Below are positions 23,483-35,075 of a stretch of DNA of 64,000 nucleotides, in pieces. The notes under the pieces were generated by a model that was given only the letters and a program-made list of their open reading frames with translations, searched no databases and was not told the DNA's origin. Source of the stretch: Bisporella sp. PMI_857 (Eukaryota; Ascomycota; Leotiomycetes; Helotiales; Helotiaceae). Location of the stretch: assembly GCA_021307315.1 (NCBI GenBank), contig JAJSPD010000057.1, positions 234,150-298,149 of the forward strand, in the 5' to 3' direction. Numbering within the stretch: the stretch's first letter is position 1; each line of letters begins with the position of its first letter. The position numbers were made by a program, and so were the translations under genes.

Positions 23483-24196
23483 ATGGCTTTCGAGACCTTC
23501 CCTGTTGCTGAAGAGCATGTCGATGGATATGCTACCCTGCTATCAGAAAGATCCCGCTCGGATGGATTAGAGGTTGATACGTTAGACATATCCGAGTTCA
23601 AAGTTGACATCCGAAAAGATATGAACAATCCTGAGCTGACGGAATTTATTGCAAAGGACAGCACAACAGGGTATGGACTTTCTGAATCAGAAACTTAGAC
23701 ACGCCTAAGTACTCCAAGTCTCACTCTCGGATAAAAGCCATTGCGGGCTGACAAACTAATGTTAGACAGAAAGATCGTGGCCTTCATTATCTGGCGATAT
23801 CCAACAAACCATTTATATGGCTTGACTATCCCGAGAGAAAATTTTATTGAGGCTTTTGGCGACAAAAGTTTCATTTGTAAGTACTCAGAACCCTTGGCTG
23901 TTATTCCAGTACCAGAAAAGCTAACCAGACTGTTTGATCCAGTCATCAAAGAACTATTCGTCCATGAAGAGCACCGACGGTGCGGAATCGGCACCCAGCT
24001 CATGCAGCATGCAATAATAGCAGCAGATCAAGACAACCTAAGAATATGTCTTGGATCGATTAACGAAGCAGGGGAGTCTCTCTACACCAAGCTCGGTTTT
24101 GTAAAGGTATATTGCCATCTTGAGCAGGTGACTTACATGGTCAAGCATCCGCAGCAGAAGCAGTCGGCAACAGTGGCGATTTCTGAGGTGGAATAG
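23483..24196 (+). CDS. GNAT family N-acetyltransferase
   Basis: Predicted acetyl-CoA-dependent N-acetyltransferase; the substrate is unknown. Exons are 23483-23670 and 23770-24196 (204 aa). Intron GTATGG...GACAG joins STTG to KIVAFIIWRYP, the first core GNAT strand. Motif A, the acetyl-CoA pyrophosphate loop, is VHEEHRRCGIGTQLMQHA (consensus R/Q-x-x-G-x-G/A). It is followed by the motif B-like CLGSINEAGESLYTKLGFVKV. The layout matches small fungal GNAT proteins of unknown substrate. The gene is isolated, with no metabolic partners nearby. Confidence 0.83.
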
Positions 24197-25356
24197 AGAG
24201 GGGAACAAGGATATCATACTCACCTTGCATTAGGTATAGAGATTATCTGGCAGAAGCAATAAATAATGAATGCGTTGACCTTTCTAGACTGAAATTCGCT
24301 GCCATTGTATAGTAAAATTCTAGCAAGGCAATTAACAGTTTCTGTTCTGTTCACCAAGATATTATTCCTAACAAAAGACATGATTCTTGAACAAGCGTAA
24401 CCCATTGTGGGTATTTATTAGTTCCCATTAGCGTGTAATATAGTGAAATGGTTGATGAAGGGAAGGCGGGGACAGGTGCAGCAGTACATACTACTTGGCA
24501 TTAATAGTCCTTCAAATTAAAGACCATGGGCTAATATCGGCAAGCATATAAGGGTCCCCCAATCCATAGCTTTAAGAAGTCGATTGCTCGACCGATAAAG
24601 CCTTTTCTAGCATCCACGTCAGCTCTTTCAAAATATGCAATACGATGCCCTGCAGGCAACTCATATTTCATAGACTGTGACTTACATTGTCGGAAGAATT
24701 TATAGGATCTAGGAGCAACAGATGAATCGCGAAGTCTACGTAGCTAAAAGCTGCCCACTTGTCTTGAAATAAATATGGATACACGTGAACACTTCGTGAT
24801 GATATATGAGGATGATTGAATTTCCTTGACCGATAGCCTCAAGGTCGCCCAAAACCTGTGTATTCGTATATGCTATTTCAAATGTTGTGGAATGAATGTA
24901 AGTCTCGCTGAGTTTTATTTGTCTATATACTTCTTTGTTATTCCGTGTCCATTTCATTAGACATCACTCGGCAGTAGGAATGTAAACGAGGTTTCAGGGA
25001 ACAATGAGGATGTGACACACTCCAGGAACTTCATTTTGTATGAGATCTTTCGGCATCCTGTCACAAGCAAAATAAGACAGTCTGAAGAACCTGTAGTCTG
25101 TGGCATACTTACATCTAGCAAGATAGGTTATTCCCGTATCAAAGCGGGTCAATGCAAATACTCAGTTGCGCTCTAGAGCATCATGTCTTTCTTTGACACT
25201 CTCATCAAGCGTCGTTGGAATCGCCATTTGCATATTCTGATGCACATAACACTCAATAGCTCTTCATATCATCTACAACAACATTCTTAGAACCATTGCA
25301 TTTATCACTCAACGACAATCTCCATCCCTCGGATTCCGAAGCAAGCGCACCGCAAC
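24197..25356. other. Intergenic, no recognised gene
   Basis: About 1.2 kb with only short frames on both strands. No coding, RNA or repeat signal stood out. Confidence 0.65.
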
Positions 25357-25656
25357 ATGACACGCTGTCTGTTTTGTAATTACAACAATACCTCTCTGGA
25401 GCATGAAAGATCCGATAAGACAGAGGATATTTGCGGGCCCTACAAGCTTTGCGAGCGTTGTAGAAGCCAACTACCGCTACCCGAGGTCAAGAATCCGTCT
25501 TCCCCCTCATCCTGCCCAAAACCAACAGCATTTATTGAAACCTTACGAGCCCTTTCACTAAGCAGCTCAATCACCAACACATCCCAAAGTTCAACTAGTG
25601 CACCATCCTTGATAGGACCATCCTCCGAAAAACCACCCACTACCTCGAACCGTTGA
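25357..25656 (+). CDS. Small hypothetical protein with two CxxC pairs
   Basis: A 99-aa frame that I do not recognise. It starts MTRCLFCNYNN and continues ICGPYKLCERCRSQLPLPE, giving C-x2-C near residues 4-7 and C-x2-C near residues 33-36 with an extra Cys between, a spacing that could bind one zinc ion. The remaining half is Ser/Pro/Thr-rich and low in complexity. The 5' flank is AC-rich like other fungal leaders here. It may be a true small protein or the intact first exon of a decayed gene, since the DNA downstream to 26 kb has broken peptide-like readings. Confidence 0.38.
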   Translation: MTRCLFCNYNNTSLEHERSDKTEDICGPYKLCERCRSQLPLPEVKNPSSPSSCPKPTAFIETLRALSLSSSITNTSQSSTSAPSLIGPSSEKPPTTSNR

Positions 25657-26045
25657 TTATCTGGGGCTCTGGCAATGAAGATAATATATGAAGGTAGATT
25701 TCACTTGGCTAGATATTGATCTTTGGAAGCAAGCTCCCGTCAGCTTTGGCTGATTGTTTGCTACGCGGCCGCATGATGAAATTGGGTTGGAGGAGATTGG
25801 CCAGGGTGATGGTCCTTACATACTTCATACAGCAATCCGAGGTCCTTGCAAAACACATCCTTTGTAACCTTTGACCGAACTTGGCTACTGTGAATTTGAT
25901 TTATTGAAGGCCGAAAACATAAACGACATAAAAATTCAGTATCTTAAACTCAACCCGGCCATACAGAAAGAGGGCTATTCAAAATCAATAACATCAAAGC
26001 ACACAGACGGACATCCTGAGGCTGACAACATCCTCGTCCCTTTAC
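25657..26045. other. Short interval with broken coding-like readings
   Basis: Plus-strand fragments such as KVDFTWLDIDLWKQ (about 25.69 kb) and the short ORF 25871-26071 look protein-like but do not join. This could be a decayed tail of the small Cys-pair gene or intergenic DNA. Confidence 0.35.
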
Positions 26046-27240
26046 TTAGTTCGGCATATTTTCGGGATTAAAGAGCCATTCAATCGGCGCATTCGGATAA
26101 TGAGGATAACGCTTCCTCGCCATGCAATGCAGATACCCTACATATAATGGAAATCCTGCCCGAAAAAGAGCATTTGAGAACATCCATTGCCAATCAGTCC
26201 CACCCCAGCTATGCGGGATGGCTTCCACTATCATGGCCTGGCTCAGCCGAATACTGGTATAGGCTTCCCATTTGAGTTTGTAGCCCACCATTTCCCAGTC
26301 AATGATGGCTATCACCTTCGGGGCCGCCTCAGGATTCGATGGTGTTCATGTGGAGAAGTTGGTTAGGTTGATGTCAGGGTGTTGTAGCATTAAAGGGCCG
26401 TCAGCACCCAGAGGCTCTACTCCGTTGTCGAGGCGCTTCACGTATGCGATACGATCTTCTCGTGAGACCCATGGCTCGAGCCGTGGCATCCAAATGGCTT
26501 CGGCTCACGTAACCGAAGTGAATGTTGCTCTTGGAGTGCGGTTCCTTCGACTGTTTCAACATAATCTGATGTGAACTGAGCTAGTGCATTCATGTGTTTG
26601 GCAACCTGTTCCGCTACGGCAAGTTTTTGCTGCGTAGTTAAACCCGGTCATGCCTCTTGGCATGTTTCCCCTGGGGCTCGTCGTGAAACCATTATTGTTC
26701 TGTTCCATTCTGGGTCAATCCAGTCATATATGACATCCTCTGTTGGCATCGAAGGGGCGTGTTTGTTAGCCCAGCGTATTGTTGTGGCCTCTGCCGTAAG
26801 ACCGGTAACCCAAGATTTCACCTTGACGAATGCATTCGGGCTCAGTCTATACTCCACGAGTTGGTCCTTGATAATCCTGTAGTCGTCCGGTCAAGAAATT
26901 TCCTCCAGGGTCCCGGTCTACCCTAGGTATCGGGGGCTTCTGCAGATAATACGTCTTGCCGCTATCAGCCCAGTTACAAATTGCGTGAGCAGGAACCCCT
27001 TCATCTTTGCATTCTTTACAGAACATCAATGAACCAATGCCCCAGTGGTGTCCCGGGCTGACAAGGGCAACTGTTTCGTCGATAGAGGGCTTTAAAGGTG
27101 TAAGATAAAGTTGCCGGTCCATTTTTGGAGCATGGACAAGAGGATCGATATCCCGCTTCTTGATATCCTTTACATGATGTCTGTCATCAATCAGTAAAAA
27201 ATATGGATAATGAGAGAAAGGGAGCTTACGCCTCCAAGTT
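26046..27240 (-). pseudogene. Decayed aminoglycoside phosphotransferase (APH)-like kinase gene
   Basis: Fungal APH-fold proteins are kinase-like enzymes of mostly unknown substrate. Pieces in three minus frames keep the correct order. The N-terminal piece is 27122-26847 (KMDRQLYLTPLKPSIDE). The middle piece is 26857-26648 (IKDQLVEYRL, VKVKSWVTGLTAEA, YDWIDPEWNRTIMVSRR). After an in-frame TGA at 26650-26648 the same frame continues GLTTQQKLAVAEQVA and LAQFTSDYVETVEG. The C-terminal piece is 26315-26046 (AIIDWEMVGYK, DWQWMFSNALFRAGFPL), where IIDWE matches the APH metal-binding segment. At least one frameshift and one nonsense codon separate them. GTAAG...GACAG near 27.18-27.23 kb may be a real upstream intron. 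The TGA could come from a TGG by a C-to-T change on the other strand, as repeat-induced mutation would cause, but one site proves nothing. Confidence 0.75.
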
Positions 27241-29357
27241 CAAGGTTTGAGTTACAGTATTGCTAAACTACAAATGAGACGAATTGTAGTCTCCTGAAAC
27301 TAGTTAACTAGATCATTTAAGTGATAAAACCCAGTAAAGCAAAGACTGAAGGGCTATAAAACAACCTTCAACAAAGAGCTGAGCTAACTTTTTCCTATGC
27401 AGTAATAGCTATAAAGGGCTGCTAATGGTAGGTCGCTAAACAAAGGACTTGACCTAGTAGAAGAGCGATGGCCACTGGGTGAGTGCCGGCAATATTCTTC
27501 TCTAGACCTTCACATGCCCGATCCTGCCTCTGGTATACCTTAGGAGTTGATTCTCTTGGTTATCTTTCATGACTGCCACATACGATCACTGGATGGTTCT
27601 TCTAAGCAAAAGAAAAGAAAGATGCCACCGCGGCACGATGTCCCCTTGAGCTTTAGGGTGCTCGCCTGGCTGCCATGCATGCTTAAGATACTGCTATTTC
27701 AGGGGTGGGTCAAGAACCGAGGCGGATGCGTAGAGTGATAGTTTGTCATTGGGCCAAAGACAATCGAGATACGGCGGGTTTACCAAGTTGGATCGCGAGT
27801 CGAGGTCATGGGTGTGGAGGTATTCAGGATCAGGATGTGTTCTAGATGTGATTTTATCTTGAACTTGTTGAGGCGTGCTGGACTATGCTATACCTAAGTG
27901 TATTCATGTGATATTCATGCATGCCCGAAGTATCATTGATGTTACTGAGTCAGTATTTCCTCTATAGTCAACTAGCAAGGTAGAGATTGCCTACGCTGGC
28001 AATGAAATATATCTCCGAGAAGATTGCCAGTTTTATGGTCATATGTACTGTACACAAGAAATAATAATAATAATAATACATCATATGGATTCTTATGCTA
28101 TTGGTGTGAAGTGGCAATATGCAATCAATCGTACCAACAAAGGACTTTCAGCAGCTGATTCGGTAACTTACACTTTGGCATGTTGTACTATTGTAAGTAA
28201 TAAGCAATATTGTAGTAATGATGATGATGCTTTTGATAATGATGAAAAGGGTGGGGAGATCAACTGGTGAGCCTCGGGTTATAAAAAAGGGGGGACGGCG
28301 GTCTATCCTGCAAAAGGAAAGGCCAACCGGCTCTTAGAATTTATTGTTGAGAACCCCACATGAATGGATGATGGGATGGGGACAGAAGATGTTGAAAAGT
28401 ATTTTACTTGATGCACCAAATAAATGATTCGAAGAAAGCCGAAAGAAACTTCTCTCTTTTTTTCTCTCTACCGTAGAGAGAGAGAGAGAGAGAGAGAGAG
28501 ACATCCATCTTCGAGCTAGAATATCTGGCACCCCCCTTCAGCTGGAGGGGAAGATACTTATATGGATAAGAAAGTCAACGACAAGGCTGCAAATCGAGGC
28601 TGAGAAATTAGTCAATCAATCAACCAACCATCCATGATAACCGCATAAGGCTACCAGGGGGAAAGGGTCCCTTTCAGGGATTGTTTATCGTGACGTTTTC
28701 TCAACAAAAAAAAAGGGACAAACTTTAGCATTCACACATGCTCAAAAACCTGTAACTGTGGTTGTCCGTAAAACTCAACCAAACCATACGGAATCAGGTA
28801 ATATTTATCCGTAGGTGGACCAAGTATTTCCTATTTTCTCTTCTATCATGACCGAGTTCATGGCCAACCATTTCTAAATTTACAGTATATTGAACAAAAA
28901 TTACGCTGCAACAGCCAGCTTTGTGGCCTCGGTTCAATCTTGCCAATCCATCCTACCCTACTACCCTTTATATTCATCCCTCCTTGATCATCATCTTCTT
29001 CGTCTCCGCAAGAAGATCTCTCTCTTTCTCTCCCTCTCCTTGAGTCTCTGACTGTATCGGATGCACCTGGGAATGTTGATGTGAAACAAGCAAGGCATTC
29101 ACACAGAACAAACCCCCAGAGCCTTCCTCTCCTCTCTACAAACACGCTCCTTCTTGGTGATATTTGGTTGGGATTGATTTTCCTACCCTACTTACTCATC
29201 TCGACCGCACCACAAGCGATTTCCAAACATTATTAGATCCAACAGGGTGGTTGACAGTTTCCGACAACTTGGTCAAGACATCGGTCGGTCCATCCTATTA
29301 GGAATATTATCTTTCTTGTCACCAAAACAAACAAACTACTTCTACCAGTCAGCAAAA
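27241..29357. other. Intergenic region with microsatellites upstream of the elongase
   Basis: No gene recognised. It contains an AAT repeat at 28059-28078, a GAT-rich run near 28218-28240 and an AG repeat at 28475-28501. The 400 bp before the elongase start is CT-rich (runs of TCTCTCTTTCTCTCCCTCTC type), a common pattern for strong fungal promoters and leaders. Confidence 0.65.
28463..28501. repeat. (AG)n microsatellite with a hairpin at its 5' edge
   Basis: An AG dinucleotide run spans 28475-28501. Just before it, TCTCTCTA (28463-28470) and TAGAGAGA (28474-28481) form perfect 8-bp arms around a CCG loop. The long purine run opposite pyrimidines could also form triplex DNA. Confidence 0.8.
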
Positions 29358-30874
29358 ATGGACTTCGAAAACGTTCAATTCTCGGCACCCTCATCCTCCC
29401 TTTTCACCTTGAGACCAAGCAGCGACCCGTTGACTCTGCCACCTCCACAAGCCGGCTCAACGCTCTCTGCTCCTCCATTCTCCATCCCAGCTTCCGTTTT
29501 CAACGCAGCTCTCGATCCAAAGGTCCCAATAACCATTGCCTCACTCTACGCAGTTACGGTCACTTTGGTCAACAGAAGCAACAAGAAGGCGGGCAATAAA
29601 CCATGGGCAATCAGCAAATATAAGTCTTTCTTCTGGTTTGTGGTGGCCCACAATGTCTTGCTAGCTGTGTATTCAGCATGGACTTTTGTCGGAATGTGGG
29701 GTGCACTTCGCAGATCTCTCTACAACCCGACCGGGCCAGCAGGCATCACAGGCACTGTGGACAGTCTTTGCAAGATACAGGGAGTTCGTGGTTTTGGGAA
29801 CGCTGTTACATACGATCCTGCCGTCTCACAATGGATTGCCCAATCACCTGGTCTGGTGACGTTGAGCGCCGATGGTACCCCCAACTCTACAGATTTGGGA
29901 CGTCTATGGAACGAGGGCTTGGCCTTTTACGGATGGTTTTTCTATCTGAGCAAGTTCTACGAAGTGCTTGACACGTTCATTATCTTGGCTAAGGGCAAAC
30001 GAAGCTCAACTCTTCAAACATATCATCACGCAGGCGCAATGATGTGTATGTGGGCTGGAATTCGCTTCATGTCCCCTCCTATCTGGATGTTTGCCTTTGT
30101 AAACTCGGCGATTCACACGTTGATGGTAAGCACGAGATTCAAACCCTGAATTTACGTTTCAAGACTGACACTGGCCTACAGTATACCTACTACACTTTGA
30201 CTGCATTCTCTGTACCAATTCCAAAAGCTTTAAAGCAAAGTCTTACGACGATGCAGATTGTTCAGTTTCTGGTTGGCTCAGCATATGCCTCAATCCACTC
30301 TTTCATCAGCTATAATGTTCCCGTCCAAATATCAAACGCTTCATTTGCAGGCGCCTCATCAGCCGCATCTAGCGTTGTTACCTCTGCCGCTGCGGTTGCA
30401 ACTTCTGCTGGAGTAGGAGATTTTGTCAAGAAGATGATCCTCCGAGCTGCTGGGGAGCCAGCGCTGGCCGAGAACATCAATAGCGAACGACCAGCGCCAT
30501 CTGCAAAGCCTCAACCAATCGGTTCAACCGTAAATTATCACACTGAGTATCAAACCGTACCTTGCCTTGATACCAGCGGGCAGACTTTCGCTATCTGGCT
30601 GAATGTATTTTATCTAACTCCTCTGACTTTCCTGTTCATGCGCTTTTTCGTCAAGAGCTATATCCGAAGAACCTCCAAGAAAGGCGCCGATTTTCAGGCT
30701 GCTGCGGAAGGTGCTGGCGTTGATGCGCTCAAGGGCCTGGGCCGAGAGCTGTACCCAAGATCAAGAGAGAACAGAGAACGAAGCGAGAACGAGCACCCAA
30801 ATGGAGTTGCTAATGGAACCCCTAACGGAGCGCCAAATGGAAAGGCAAAGGCAAATGGTAAGGCGAAGCATTAG
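29358..30874 (+). CDS. ELO family fatty acid elongase (3-ketoacyl-CoA synthase)
   Basis: A multi-pass ER membrane condensing enzyme that extends long-chain acyl-CoA with malonyl-CoA. Exons are 29358-30125 and 30182-30874 (486 aa). Core motifs are FYLSKFYEVLDTFIIL, KGKRSSTLQTYHHAGAMMCMW, FVNSAIHTLMYTYYTLTA and TTMQIVQFLVG. The histidine box reads Q-T-Y-H-H, so Gln replaces the first His of the usual HxxHH; from memory, the fungal subgroup shares this. An Ala/Ser-rich lumenal insertion (about residues 310-350) interrupts the C-terminal half. The cytoplasmic tail has NG-rich repeats (NGVANGTPNGAPNGKAKANG). The CAAAAATGG context supports the start at 29358 over 29247. It converges on the 6PGL gene. 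Confidence 0.92.
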
Positions 30875-31421
30875 ATCTGGGTATGGGCATGGATAGACAA
30901 AAGTGCGGCTGTTGTGGTGTTATTACTATTCCTACATTGCTTTTGGCGTTCGGACGATTCTCATTTTAGCGCTTCATAGAATAGCATGATAAGTTAGACC
31001 TCCTACCATACAAGCTGTATAGCTACGTGTTCTTTAGATATTTTTGACTTGAAGTTAGTTTATGCTGGCTTGGCTTATGAGTACATGCAAATAAGCATAT
31101 CGATGCATCAAAGGATGTCCGACATAGGAGTTTATATAACTGTCGAATATAGTGAGATTCAAGCACATTGACATGAACGTCTGCATCACAAAAAGCAGGT
31201 AGCCAAGGTTGGATTTTATCATTTCCTGCGCTTTTCTGATATCAGCGCTAGCTAAAAGCATGTAAAATAACATTCTAAATCCCAGGCCCAATTTAAGAAA
31301 CCGATTTTTTCACCTTTATAAAACTCCCAGGACGCTTTACATCCTTATCTAACAGTTGCCTCGTTTATACCATCTACCTCCTCCTATGCTTTCTCCTCCT
31401 TTCACTCACCCACTGATCTCC
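30875..31421. other. Convergent interval between elongase and 6PGL
   Basis: About 550 bp of 3' flanks. I see no gene in it. Confidence 0.7.
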
Positions 31422-32309
31422 TTACAGGCTGCCCCTCCTAGGATATGAACTCCTCTGGTAGCTGACGCCCTCCACCGCCGCGTTGTCCACGAACCAACTA
31501 CACCGCTCCCCCGCCTCCGCATTGACCAGCGCACACGGCAGGCTCGGCTCCTCCTCAAAAATCTTCTTCATAATCTCCTGCTTTCCCGCGCCTGTCGCTA
31601 CGAACGCGATCTTCACTCCGTGCGTAACGACTGGCAGGGTAAGCGTGATTCTCTTGGGCGGCGGCTTGGGCGAGTCCGAGATGGGAGCAACCCAGGCGTC
31701 GGATTCGCGCAGCAGGTCGTGGCCGGGGAAGAGCGAGCAGGTGTGCCCGTCAGGTCCGCAGCCCAGCAGGAGAAGGTCAAAGATGGGAAGCTTCACGGAA
31801 TCTCTAGATCTAGCCGTCAGTCTCACGTAAACTAATATATATATTTTCCCTCCCTGCCCCAAAACTCCAGCAAACATCAAGAACGCCAACACATACCTGG
31901 ACGCAAAGCTCCTCACAAGCAGCTGCTCGTACGTATCCGCCAGCTCCTGCACGTCCCCTAGCTGCTCCACGTCAATGGCATGCACAGTGGGCTGCTTCTG
32001 GTCCGTGGGGATCTTGTCCAGGAGTTCCTGCTTCAGCAGCCCGTAATTCGAGTCCGCGTGGTCTAGCGGCACCGCGCGCTCGTCCGCGAAGAATACCTCC
32101 CACTTCTCCCACTGCACCACGTCGTCCGGCCCGCTGCTTTCGGCCAGCAGAGCCGCCGCCAGCGTCTTGGGCAGCGAGCCCCCCGACACGGCGACCTTGA
32201 AAGTCCCGTGTCGTGTGAGCCCGGAGGTTTGGCAGGAGAGGATGTAGGCGCGCAGGGCTTTGGCGAGGGCGTTGACGGTAGGGTGCGCGTAGAGGTTTGC
32301 TTGTGCCAT
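31422..32309 (-). CDS. 6-phosphogluconolactonase
   Basis: Hydrolyses 6-phosphogluconolactone, the second step of the oxidative pentose phosphate pathway, supplying NADPH flux in the cytosol. Exons: 32309-31897 and 31803-31422 (about 264 aa). The intron GTATGT...TCTAG also lacks stops, so it can be misread as a longer continuous ORF. Motifs are FKVAVSGGSLP (sugar-phosphate loop), WEVFFADERAVPLDHADSNYGL, LPIFDLLLLGCGPDGHTCSLFPGH and PPKRITLTLPV, in family order. An alternative acceptor 6 nt upstream (exon start 31809) would add two residues. The frame containing the intron would insert about 30 hydrophobic residues absent from the family. Confidence 0.93.
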   Translation of the reverse strand: MAQANLYAHPTVNALAKALRAYILSCQTSGLTRHGTFKVAVSGGSLPKTLAAALLAESSGPDDVVQWEKWEVFFADERAVPLDHADSNYGLLKQELLDKIPTDQKQPTVHAIDVEQLGDVQELADTYEQLLVRSFASRYVLAFLMFAGVLGQGGKIYILVYVRLTARSRDSVKLPIFDLLLLGCGPDGHTCSLFPGHDLLRESDAWVAPISDSPKPPPKRITLTLPVVTHGVKIAFVATGAGKQEIMKKIFEEEPSLPCALVNAEAGERCSWFVDNAAVEGVSYQRSSYPRRGSL

Positions 32310-35075
32310 TTTTGGTTTTTGGGATGTTTATATAATTTTTCTATTTTTTTTTGTTTGGGAGGAGTGCGATGGAGAGGGATGGTGGGGTAGGCGGGATGGG
32401 TATTCGTAGAACAGAGTGGGTTCGAGAGACGAAAAGATGATGTTGCGCTTGGATGGAATGATTGTTTGGCGATGAGCAAATAAGCGGTTTTAGAAAGGTG
32501 TTTGCTTCGAAGAGAGTGAGCTTGCAGGTTGAGTTTAATTACGAAAGGGGATGTCTGGTGGGATTATTTGCGTGGGAGATGGGTCCACGCAAGGAACGAC
32601 GATGTGGGAGATAAAGCACGCCGCTTCGGGCCTGTTGATGGTGCCGTATTAATATAGTGGTAGTCTGTGATATGCAGCAGCACCACAGATACATTAGAAT
32701 CTGCACTATAGTGACATGTTTTCCTGGCTTGATAGATTTATCACAAGTCGATTGAGAATTCAAGAAAATGATGTATAGATTTTTGCGCATTAGGGTTACT
32801 TATCAAGGGAAGGTAGAAGCGGACGTTAATCAACAGTAACACCACAACCCGCTGCAGCCGTTTTGTTTCTCTACCATCTCATATTCAAGGATAACCACAG
32901 CAACCCCCAAAATCCGGGCCCGCCAATCCATTTTACATGATCCTGAATCATAAAGCTCCCCATTTGTGTTTACCAGGGCTAGATATCGATAATGTTGATT
33001 TGCTTGAAAACCTGCCAAGGGCGACCCGTCATCTTTGGCCCACATCATGTCAATGACATGTCAGTTGGGCGTTGAACTGCTGGAAATCGATCCTTAATAA
33101 TCATGACTGCTTGGTTGATAGATAGTGAGAGCAGCCAAAGTGCTGCTGGGAAACAATACACGGCATCGGTTTATGTTCCATCTCCATCAGATGCATGCAC
33201 GTGCGTCAAAAGAGAGGACTTGTCCTCCTAGAGCAACCATCAACACATCATTTTCGCAGTGCTTATCGTTATCTTCACCTTGCTTGTATCCCGCTTACAA
33301 CGGCCATCTTTACCCTTTTCTTCCCCTCAGTGCTCGGTAGTCTAGGTTGTTATCTTAGACACTTTGTTCTGCTTCTGCTTTCCTAAAGATCTGCGTTTCC
33401 CACGCCTGAGACTTACATTCTCAAAAAAACCAAAAAACCTAACCTGATATGATTAACCACTTGCCCAAAACTCTTCACGAATCGCATACCACTTTTTTCC
33501 GCGTTGGAAGGCAAAACGCCACAGGGAAGAGGCTGATCGTGAACCTTAAATAGCAAGAAATGGCTTGAAAGACAGGTGAGCAGATTTCTGTGACGAAATG
33601 GTAGCCGAGGCAGAAACGCTGAGGATCTTTTAAGGTTTGGTCGGAGTCAGACATGGTGTCTGATGCTTTCTGTGCAGTTCCCTGACTGAGGTACTTACTT
33701 CATTGCTGCAAATATTGAGGTATTGTTGGCAAGAATCCGAAAGATATTCAGGTGTGTCTATGTTGTTGAAGATGCCAAATAGAAGTGTGAACATATCCAG
33801 CTAAACGCCGCGAGGCAACCGCTCCATAGCTCGAGCCCTTTCTTTGTTGATGCCGTAAAATTTGGAGGATAAATCTACCATCGCAATGTATGAGAATCTC
33901 TTGCGACAGGATACTTTGTAGAAGAGCGATATCGTACGAAAGTCCGAAGCACTCATGGTCCTTATATCTTTCTTTTAAATATGATACATCTATATGATAC
34001 ATTCACTCACTGGATGTATGCTCCTCACTCTTTCGTGGTCGAGCACGATCTTCAGGAAGACTTGGAACTGATGCATCTCAATTTTTTTCAATATCTTGAT
34101 ATCGTTCGTTTCTTGAGTTTGTGTATCTGGTTAAGTTTCCCTAGCCATGGCAACTTGCGAGTAAGCTCCTCCACTTCTGTACGCTTAGACACATTTAAAG
34201 ATTAAGCGAAGTCTAGGAAGCAAGGCCAACAGCCTATGCTGATTTGACTTTCATATACAGGAAGGCAAGAAGGATATCCTCAAACTGTTGCATGGAGGGC
34301 GCTAAAACGACAGTCGCGTCCTGGTACAAACTGTCATGCCCGAACCCATGTTTATCTCAACGAATTGGCTGGTAGAGAAGACTTTGTATGAGAAAGTAGC
34401 TAAGGAAAGGCGAGAAGCATTCCCCTTCGTATAAGAGGCTGAAGAAAAGAAAGGGCGTTGGCGCCTTGGAAGGTGATATGTCGGATTCTAGTCACTGAGA
34501 TCAGCCAGACCGCAAATGAAAACGTACAGTAGGTATCACCGAACATGAAGCGTCGTCTTGAAAATAAATTACTAAAAGAGCGAAAGGTAGAGCCCATAAG
34601 ATGCTCCGAACATGGATATTTCAAAATGAGGCTGCTTATGCAAAAGATCGGCGCCTTCGATAAAATACGATTGGTCTGAAAAGTGACGGCTTTGCAGGCG
34701 CCTTGCCTGTGGACGTCCTGTGCCAAGCTTTCGTACATTCCACACCGACAAAGAAAGGGAATAATGTCGGAAGAATTGTCAGACAGGAGCCTATAATTGG
34801 CGTTCACCAGCATAATTAAATTAGGAACGACCCTTGCGGCAGGAAGCCATTTTCCCAGACAGTTGGTCCAACCAATGGCCGTAAGGCCTAGGAAGCACCT
34901 GTAAATGTGAAGATAATTCTACCTCAACTTTCTGCCATTGCTGGCGATGCAAGCAGACTTTGAATTCAGGAGGCACCTATTTCTAAGCACTGCTGCTAAC
35001 GTATCTATCTGTATATCCTGATCGTATCCTTAGTGCCAGTGGGGCACTGTTCTAGAAAGACCGATCTCTACTGGG
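32310..35075. other. Gene-poor interval, 2.8 kb
   Basis: No recognised gene. The largest frame (34400-34813, minus, 137 aa) has no family similarity, although a neighbouring frame reads ISMFGASYGLYLSL, which resembles a hydrolase nucleophile elbow. This could be a relic, but it is too short to call. A 59-aa minus frame starting at 33653 (MSDSDQTLKDPQRF) is also unsupported. Confidence 0.55.

Noticed and set aside
28475..28501. CRISPR-like repeat
   Set aside because: Pure dinucleotide microsatellite without spacers, in a eukaryotic genome.
31811..31896. Extra 30 residues (YVLAFLMFAGVLGQGG...) in 6-phosphogluconolactonase
   Set aside because: They are a stop-free intron (GTATGT...CTAG); the family runs directly from FAS to DSVKLPIFDL.
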